From Methyloversatilis discipulorum (GTDB lineage: Bacteria; Pseudomonadota; Gammaproteobacteria; Burkholderiales; Rhodocyclaceae), in assembly GCF_000385375.1 (NCBI RefSeq), contig NZ_ARVV01000001.1, positions 1,612,001 through 1,676,000 of the forward strand: DNA of 64,000 nt, given 5' to 3'. Below are positions 59,450 to 64,000 of the stretch, piece by piece. The position numbers were made by a program, and so were the translations under genes. Below the pieces are notes generated by a model. That model saw only the letters and a list, made by a program, of their open reading frames with translations. It had not been told where the DNA came from and ran no database searches. How positions within the stretch are numbered: position 1 is the stretch's first letter; each line of letters begins with the position of its first letter.

Positions 59450-60457
59450 ATGCAAGGCGATCCGTTGTCCGATGTGCTCACGAGTGTGCGTCTGCGCGGC
59501 GCGATCTTCTATTACGTGAGCTGCGACGATCACTGGGTGGCCGACACGCCACCGTCGCCGGAACTGGCCGACGCGCTCAGCCCCGGCGCCGAGCACGTGA
59601 TCGCCTATCACATGATCCTGCGAGGAAACGGTTGGGTCGGCATGGAGGGTCAGGCGCCGGCCAGGCTGCAGGCGGGCGACATCGTCATGTTCCCGCGCGG
59701 CGATGCCCACGTGCTGTCCAGTGCGCCCGGCATGCGCGCGGCCGGCGGCGATCAGTCCTGGCGCGCAACGACGCGCGACCACCCCCAACCGGTCCTGATT
59801 GCCCTGCATGACGGCGTGTGTGAGCTCGATGCCGAAGTGCCCTCCAGCCGCGCCAGCATCACGATGGTCTGCGGCTTCATCAGTTGCGATCTGAAGCCCT
59901 TCAACCCCTTGATCCAGGCCCTGCCGCCGATGCTGCACCTGCCGTCGAGCGGGGTCGGCGCCTGGGTGGCGCCCATGCTCGAACAGGCAGTGGTCGAGTC
60001 ACGCCACCGGCGCGCGGGCAGCGCGGCGGTGCTCGAACGCGTCAGCGAAATGGTGTTCGTCGATGCGGCGCGCCGCTGTCTCGAAGCCCTGCCGGAAGAG
60101 GGCGGCAGCGGCTGGCTCGCCGCGCTGCGTGATCGCTATATCGGTAAGGCGATCACGCTGATGCACGCGCGCCCGGCGGAGGACTGGACGGTGGACGAAC
60201 TGGGCCGACAGGTCGGCCTCTCCCGCTCCGCCCTGCACGAGCGTTTCGTCGACTGCGTCGGCATGCCGCCGATGCAGTACCTGACCCACTGGCGCATGCA
60301 GCTCGGCGCCAATCTGATGCGCGAAGGCCAGGCATCGGTCGCCACCATCGCGCAGGAGATCGGCTATGAATCCGAAGCGGCGTTCTCGCGGGCCTTCAAG
60401 CGACTGACGGGCCAGCCGCCGGCGACATGGCGGCGGGCGCAGCGCGGGGCGGGGTAG
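59450..60457 (+). CDS. AraC-family regulator with cupin-type sensor domain
   Basis: A 335-residue regulator. Residues 1-190 form a cupin_6/AraC-binding domain (MILRGNGWVGMEGQAPARLQAGDIVMFPRGDAHVL). Residues 235-330 are the double helix-turn-helix: DWTVDELGRQVGLSRSALHERFVDCVG and ASVATIAQEIGYESEAAFSRAFKRLTGQPPATWRR. A GGGGAGGGGCC site supports ATG 59450. The last 484 bp are duplicated at 62672-63155. It probably controls the divergent methyltransferase gene. Confidence 0.92.
   Translation: MQGDPLSDVLTSVRLRGAIFYYVSCDDHWVADTPPSPELADALSPGAEHVIAYHMILRGNGWVGMEGQAPARLQAGDIVMFPRGDAHVLSSAPGMRAAGGDQSWRATTRDHPQPVLIALHDGVCELDAEVPSSRASITMVCGFISCDLKPFNPLIQALPPMLHLPSSGVGAWVAPMLEQAVVESRHRRAGSAAVLERVSEMVFVDAARRCLEALPEEGGSGWLAALRDRYIGKAITLMHARPAEDWTVDELGRQVGLSRSALHERFVDCVGMPPMQYLTHWRMQLGANLMREGQASVATIAQEIGYESEAAFSRAFKRLTGQPPATWRRAQRGAG
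59974..60457 (+). repeat. 484-bp direct repeat, copy 1 (3' part of AraC gene)
   Basis: This segment, from CATGCTCGAACAGGC to the AraC stop codon, recurs in the same orientation and without gaps at 62672-63155. By eye roughly 95% of bases agree, mostly with silent differences. Here it is part of an intact gene, so this copy is the likely source. Confidence 0.92.
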
Positions 60458-60516
60458 GGGAACGCTCCTCACAACGTCGCCACGTGAGACTCGACAACGC
60501 AGTGCTCGCGGAGGAG

Positions 60517-61281
60517 TCAATCGTTCTGGTCATCGCGGCTCAGAAGTACGCTGAGCATGCGTTCAGGATTGGCGAGGAAATTGCGCGTGACGAGGTAATG
60601 CTCCGTGTCCTCGTATGCGACCTCCTCGATGCCGTCTGCGGTGAGCTGGAGGATGCGCGCATCGGGGTAGGCCATAAGGATCGGCGAATGCGTGGCCATG
60701 ATGAACTGCGCGCCTTCGGCTATCAGGTCATGAATCCGGGAGAGCACCGCCAACTGGCGCTGGGGAGAGAGCGCCGCCTCGGGTTCGTCGAGGATGTACA
60801 GACCCTCGCCGCGGAAGCGTTGAGTCATCAGGGTGAGAAACGATTCGCCATGCGACTGTTCGTGCAACGAGCGCCCGCCGAATCCATCGATGACGCGCGC
60901 GCCAGCCATTGGCTCAGCGTCGAGATTCTCGATCTCCGTCGCCACATTGAAGAAGCTCTCCGCACGAAGGAAGAAACCGTCCTTCGGGCGCCGGACGCCT
61001 CGGGCGATACGCAGGAAGGCGTGAAGTTCCGAGTGCGACGCGCGCGTGCCGAAGTTGAAGTTGCGGCTGCCGCCCTCGGCATTGAACCCGAGCGCGACCG
61101 CGATCGCCTCAAGCAGCGTCGACTTCCCCGAGCCGTTCTCGCCCACCAGGATAGTCATCTTCGGATGAAGATCGATCTGTTCGAGCGCCCGGATGGCCGG
61201 CAGCGCAAACGGATAGCGATCAAAGGAATCGACCTTGTCGCGCTGAAGGGAAATCCGCGAGACGAACTGACTTGTGATCAT
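60517..61281 (-). CDS. AAA/ABC-type ATPase
   Basis: A 254-residue soluble ATPase of the AAA_21/OLD-like type. Walker A is GENGSGKST (47-54), the signature-like HGES is at 144-147, Walker B LYILDEPEAALSP follows at 161-173 and the switch His198 is in ATHSP. There is no coiled-coil insertion or TOPRIM domain. Such small stand-alone ATPases occur in defence and mobile contexts and in housekeeping roles alike; function not known. ATG 61281 is followed by ITSQFVSRISLQRDKV. Confidence 0.87.
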   Translation of the reverse strand: MITSQFVSRISLQRDKVDSFDRYPFALPAIRALEQIDLHPKMTILVGENGSGKSTLLEAIAVALGFNAEGGSRNFNFGTRASHSELHAFLRIARGVRRPKDGFFLRAESFFNVATEIENLDAEPMAGARVIDGFGGRSLHEQSHGESFLTLMTQRFRGEGLYILDEPEAALSPQRQLAVLSRIHDLIAEGAQFIMATHSPILMAYPDARILQLTADGIEEVAYEDTEHYLVTRNFLANPERMLSVLLSRDDQND

Positions 61282-61438
61282 GGCGTCGAGGTTTGCCGGT
61301 GGGGGAGGTGGCTGGAGTTTGGCATGCGAAGGAAAACTTCCGGGCTGCTCTCTTGTTACCCGACAGCCCAGGATGCATGCGTGACGCTCTTGGTGCCTGC
61401 GCGCGGGAGAGCGTTCGGGCAACGCCCGCGTGGAGATC

Positions 61439-61459
61439 GGGAAATGTTGCTCCGTCCCC
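61439..61459. repeat. Short dispersed repeat, copy 1
   Basis: A 21-base motif beginning GGGAAATGTTGCT and ending CGTCCCC. It is found again at 62641-62661 with one mismatch. The two copies flank the toxin-antitoxin genes. It resembles the GGGGAC...TTTCCC-type extragenic elements linked to RAYT transposases, but no transposase is present. Confidence 0.55.
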
Positions 61460-61463
61460 CGCT

Positions 61464-61477
61464 GTAACTGTTGTTAC
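61464..61477. promoter_or_regulatory. GTAAC-N4-GTTAC dyad upstream of toxin-antitoxin genes
   Basis: GTAAC (61464-61468) and GTTAC (61473-61477) form a short palindrome 65 bp before the antitoxin start. A second small dyad, TGATCTATCA, lies near 61500. Either could be the autoregulatory operator usual for such pairs. Confidence 0.3.
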
Positions 61478-61541
61478 GCGTGCCTGGCCGCAGCATCGTG
61501 ATCTATCATGACGCATCAAGATGAATCCTGACGGAGGCGAC

Positions 61542-61772
61542 ATGTCCGCCCAGACTCGCGAAAAGTTCTCATCTCAGGCCTCGCCCGAAGTGCTCGCCGC
61601 GCTGAGGCAGATTGCCGAATCCGAAGGCCGGCAGTTCCAGGTGGTGCTGGACGAAGCCCTGCGCGACTATATCGAGCGCAAGGCACAGGGCCGGCCGCGC
61701 AGACATGTCATGGAAGCGTTCGCGGACAGCCTCGGCGAATTCGACAGCCTGTACCGCGAACTTGCCAAGTGA
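61542..61772 (+). CDS. Antitoxin of Fic/Doc-type toxin-antitoxin pair
   Basis: A 76-residue protein with a ribbon-helix-helix-like N-terminal half (EVLAALRQIAESEGRQFQVVLDEALRDYIERK) and a short C-terminal tail (HVMEAFADSLGEFDSLYRELAK) that would bind and neutralise the toxin. GGAGGCGAC precedes ATG 61542. It ends 7 bp before the toxin start. Known Doc antitoxins (Phd) are of a different fold, so this is an RHH-antitoxin/Doc-toxin combination. Confidence 0.8.
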   Translation: MSAQTREKFSSQASPEVLAALRQIAESEGRQFQVVLDEALRDYIERKAQGRPRRHVMEAFADSLGEFDSLYRELAK

Positions 61773-61779
61773 GTGCCAA

Positions 61780-62163
61780 GTGAGGGCACGGGATTACCTG
61801 ACCCTTGCCGACGTGCTCGCGCTGCATGCCGTGCTGATTCAGCGATATGGCGGCAGCCCGGGCCTGCGTGATGCCGGAGCACTCGAATCCGCACTGTTCC
61901 GCCCGCAGTCCGGCTACTACGAAGACGTCGTGGCCGAAGCTGCGGCGCTGTTCGAAAGCTTCGCCATCAACCACCCTTTCATCGACGGCAACAAGCGTAT
62001 CGCCTTCGCCGCGACCGACGTCTTCCTGCGCGTCAATGGCTGCCGTCTGAATCAGTCACCGGACGCCGTGTTTGCCCGGATGATGGACATGTTCGACGCC
62101 GGCACCTTTGACATCGCCCATCTGGAGCCGTGGTTGCGCGGCATCATCGCCCGGCCGGAATAG
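61780..62163 (+). CDS. Death-on-curing (Fic/Doc) family toxin
   Basis: A 127-residue Fic-fold protein. The catalytic motif HPFIDGNKR (65-73) is intact. GLRDAGALESALFRPQSGYYEDVVAEAAALFES is the conserved Doc N-terminal half, and AHLEPWLRGII closes the fold. Doc proteins phosphorylate EF-Tu and stop growth. The GTG at 61780 is used because it follows the antitoxin stop by 7 bp and matches the family start; the short sequence GCCAAGTGA is duplicated at the junction. Confidence 0.88.
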   Translation: MRARDYLTLADVLALHAVLIQRYGGSPGLRDAGALESALFRPQSGYYEDVVAEAAALFESFAINHPFIDGNKRIAFAATDVFLRVNGCRLNQSPDAVFARMMDMFDAGTFDIAHLEPWLRGIIARPE

Positions 62164-62192
62164 CGCGTGGCGGAAACGCTCATGGGGTCGCG

Positions 62193-62294
62193 ATGAGGCG
62201 TGAGCGGCATTCCTTCCCGGCAGGAGAAATCCGTCGCGTCAGGGGCAAGCTTCAGTGGGAAGGTGACCTCGACGCGATGAGGACCCACGCTTGA
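62193..62294 (+). pseudogene. VapB-type antitoxin remnant
   Basis: A 33-codon frame ends IRRVRGKLQWEGDLDAMRTHA. The WEGDLDAMR end is typical of the C-terminus of VapB antitoxins. The DNA-binding N-terminal half is missing. The stop overlaps the start of the vapC remnant, as in intact vapBC operons. Confidence 0.6.
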
Positions 62295-62608
62295 TCCGGG
62301 GCGATCCCAGCGTCTGGATCGACTATTTTCGGGGCACCGCCACCCCGCAGGCCGAAAGGCTGGACGCACTGCCGGGCAGCGAACCGCTGCTCATCGGCGA
62401 CCTCACCCTGACCGAAGTGCTGCAGGGCTTTGGCAGCCAGCGGGATTTCGATCAGGCGTGGACGCTGCTGACAGGGCTGGACGCTGTCGACATCGGCGGT
62501 CAGGACATTGCAATACAGGCGGCGCGCAATGATCGCACTGCTCTACAGCGACCGCGACTTCGACCCATTTGTCACACATCTCGGGCTGAGTTCGGCGATG
62601 AGCTGAAC
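62291..62608 (+). pseudogene. VapC PIN-domain toxin, disrupted
   Basis: From TTG 62291 the frame reads SVWIDYFRGTATPQAERLD, then LLIGDLTLTEVLQGF and DAVDIGGQDIAIQAARN: a PIN-domain N-terminal two-thirds with its first Asp and Glu. The family C-terminus, LLYSDRDFDPFVTHLGL, appears immediately after but in another frame (62529-62607). A segment including the central catalytic Asp region is deleted and the frame is shifted. The gene is dead. Confidence 0.75.
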
Positions 62609-62640
62609 CGGGCAGAGGTGGAAGAGGGTGGAGAAAACAG

Positions 62641-62661
62641 GGGAAATGTTGCTGCGTCCCC
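62641..62661. repeat. Short dispersed repeat, copy 2
   Basis: The same 21-base motif as at 61439-61459, with G for C at one position. It sits 11 bp before the second 484-bp repeat, between the vapC remnant and the AraC fragment. Confidence 0.55.
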
Positions 62662-62671
62662 TATTGTTCCG

Positions 62672-63155
62672 CATGCTCGAACAGGCGGTGGCCGAGTCAC
62701 GCCACCGGCGGGCGGGCAGCGCGGCGGTGCTGGAGCGCGTCAGCGAAATGGTGTTCGTCGATGCGGCGCGCCGCTGTCTCGAAGCCCTGCCGGAAGAGGG
62801 TGGCAGCGGCTGGCTCGCTGCGCTGCGCGATCGCTACATCGGCAAGGCGATCGCGCTGATGCACGCGCGCCCGGCGGAGGACTGGACGGTGGACGAACTG
62901 GGCCGACAGGTCGGCCTCTCCCGCTCCGCTCTGCACGAGCGTTTCGTCGACTGCGTCGGCATGCCGCCGATGCAGTACCTCACCCACTGGCGCATGCAGC
63001 TGGGCGCCAATCTGATGCGCGAAGGGCACGCCTCAGTTGCGACGATCGCGCAGGAAATCGGGTATGAATCCGAAGCGGCGTTCTCGCGGGCGTTCAAGCG
63101 GCTGACCGGTCAGCCGCCGGCGACATGGCGGCGGGCGCAGCGCGGGGCGGCGTAG
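62672..63155 (+). pseudogene. Truncated AraC-family gene, duplicate of upstream regulator's 3' end
   Basis: A direct repeat of 59974-60457. It encodes about 160 residues with the complete double helix-turn-helix but without the cupin sensor domain. Only about four amino acids differ from the intact copy (for example VAES for VVES and KAIAL for KAITL). The frame is open and could be translated from ATG 62628 or 62673, so a stand-alone DNA-binding protein is possible, but I treat it as a gene fragment. Confidence 0.75.
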
Positions 63156-63241
63156 CAGGGGAAACCTCAAGGTCGGGCCGCTGTGGCTCTCGGTTCCATC
63201 GCCGTCCGGACGCGGGACGGAGGCACGCCCGAGAGCGTTCG

Positions 63242-63568
63242 CTACGCTTCGTGGCTGGCGAAAAAATTCGCCAGATCATCCACCAGGTGGAAGATCTCCG
63301 ACTTCTCCGCATCGGACAGGCCTTTCAGCCGCACCGTCCAGGCGCTGTCGCCATCGGCCTCGGAAAAGCCCGTTGAATCCATGAAGCCTTCGAGCTTGAA
63401 GATCCGCGACCGGATGGTTGAATCCAGCTTGGAACGGTTCATCCGGTGCAGGCCGACACGGCACTCGATGAGCGCCATTTCCAGCGCCACATGCTGACCC
63501 CCCGGGTGCAGCTGCATCAATGCATCGCGGGCGACGGAGAATTTTTCGGCCGGGAAGCTGTAGCTCAT
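63242..63568 (-). CDS. Small hypothetical protein
   Basis: A 108-residue soluble protein starting MSYSFPAEKFSVARDALM with AGGAGT seven bases upstream of ATG 63568. It is helical and charged: HVALEMALIECRVGLHRMNRS, AWTVRLKGLSDAEKSEIFHLVDDLANFF. I do not recognise a family. Base composition is like the GC-rich part of the window. Confidence 0.7.
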   Translation of the reverse strand: MSYSFPAEKFSVARDALMQLHPGGQHVALEMALIECRVGLHRMNRSKLDSTIRSRIFKLEGFMDSTGFSEADGDSAWTVRLKGLSDAEKSEIFHLVDDLANFFASHEA

Positions 63569-63826
63569 CGACAACTCCTGCTCTGAGGCGCCCGAACGCG
63601 TCATTCGGACCCCGATGTCTGGTACGAAGGGTGCGCAAGAAGCGCCGCCGTTCAGGTTTTTCTCGATGGAAGGTTCGGGCATCGGCTGAACGACGCGGTG
63701 ATGACCCCGCAACCGGGCGGATCATAGGTTGGAATGCGAGATCCGACAAAACTATCTTTTGGGAACCCGGAGATCGGTGGAGAATGTGGTACGTCTTCTA
63801 TGTTCTCTATTGCTGCAAATTTTCGT
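63569..63826. other. Intergenic with transition to AT-rich DNA
   Basis: GC-rich up to about 63730, then clearly AT-rich. It holds the presumed promoter of the small hypothetical gene. No RNA gene or ORF with coding character is visible. The change in composition suggests a boundary between native and acquired DNA. Confidence 0.4.
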
Positions 63827-64000
63827 CTATTTATTTTCTTTATTAATTTCGCGCTGAAGTCGAGTCCATAGTGGGCGTAATTGCCTTCTTATCGCTTTTG
63901 AATTCATCAAATGCGCGGCGCTGTACCCGTAACGGAGAAAATTTCGCTTGCCTAAGTGAGAGTATCGCGTGAAGAGTTTTTTGCAGTAGAGTGGTCGTTC
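63827..64000 (-). CDS. Possible 3' end of an AT-rich gene running off the window
   Basis: The minus strand is open from the right edge to a TAG at 63827-63829, 57 codons. It reads KKLFTRYSHLGKRNFLRYGY and ends LRPLWTRLQREINKENK. The Lys/Asn-rich composition fits foreign DNA. An open frame this short may be chance. Confidence 0.3.
   Translation of the reverse strand, partial: ERPLYCKKLFTRYSHLGKRNFLRYGYSAAHLMNSKAIRRQLRPLWTRLQREINKENK

Overview
The window is GC-rich, densely coded chromosomal DNA from a Gram-negative bacterium. SoxCD and flavocytochrome c (thiosulfate and sulfide oxidation), several proteins with C-terminal PEP-CTERM sorting signals, an rfbBDAC set, BLUF and DUF502 genes together suggest a betaproteobacterium of the Rhodocyclales/Nitrosomonadales type. 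That placement is an inference from gene content; no rRNA is present.

Layout. 1-0.8 kb: end of soxC and a one-haem lipoprotein soxD. 0.9-3.6 kb: NAD salvage operon nadM-Nudix/nadV with a promoter overlapped by a palindrome, then tRNA-Asn with a terminator. 4.1-9.5 kb: an AsmA-like membrane protein and the dTDP-L-rhamnose operon rfbBDAC. 9.6-11.4 kb: fccAB. 11.5-17.6 kb: RbgA-type GTPase, BLUF photosensor, PEP-CTERM protein, gamma-glutamyltransferase and ClC channel.

17.6-42.6 kb is the main accessory block. A minus-strand run (PEP-CTERM GDSL hydrolase, cytochrome P450, fatty-acid desaturase) faces a plus-strand operon of nine tightly overlapping genes: a trans-AT polyketide synthase (ACP-KS-DH-KR-ACP-KS), a flavin monooxygenase, a 1734-residue fusion (ACP, alpha/beta-hydrolase, two aminotransferase-like domains without the PLP lysine, FMO), a KS protein with a degenerate DH, a free-standing acyltransferase, a free ACP, a fatty acyl-AMP ligase, a type II thioesterase and an Sfp-type phosphopantetheinyl transferase. 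I read this as a fatty-acid-primed, trans-AT polyketide pathway that makes an oxidised lipid-like product. FAAL plus ACP would start the chain, the discrete AT would feed malonyl units, KR/DH would process one extension, and the FMOs, P450 and desaturase would tailor it. I do not recognise the product.

42.6-57.8 kb is mostly housekeeping and signalling: DUF6502 protein, SGNH esterase, two chemoreceptor-like proteins, HyaC-like cytochrome b, a cytochrome c lipoprotein, an FMN-binding protein, catalase-related peroxidase, OsmC, a cold-shock/excalibur fusion, DUF1810, DUF1800/DUF1501, a PEP-CTERM protein and DUF502. 57.86-58.34 kb holds four 124-bp tandem repeats. 58.4-64 kb is a plastic region: methyltransferase, AraC regulator, AAA ATPase, a Fic/Doc toxin-antitoxin pair, a decayed vapBC, and a 484-bp direct duplication of the 3' end of the AraC gene that brackets the toxin-antitoxin genes. 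It ends in an AT-rich stretch with a possible partial gene.
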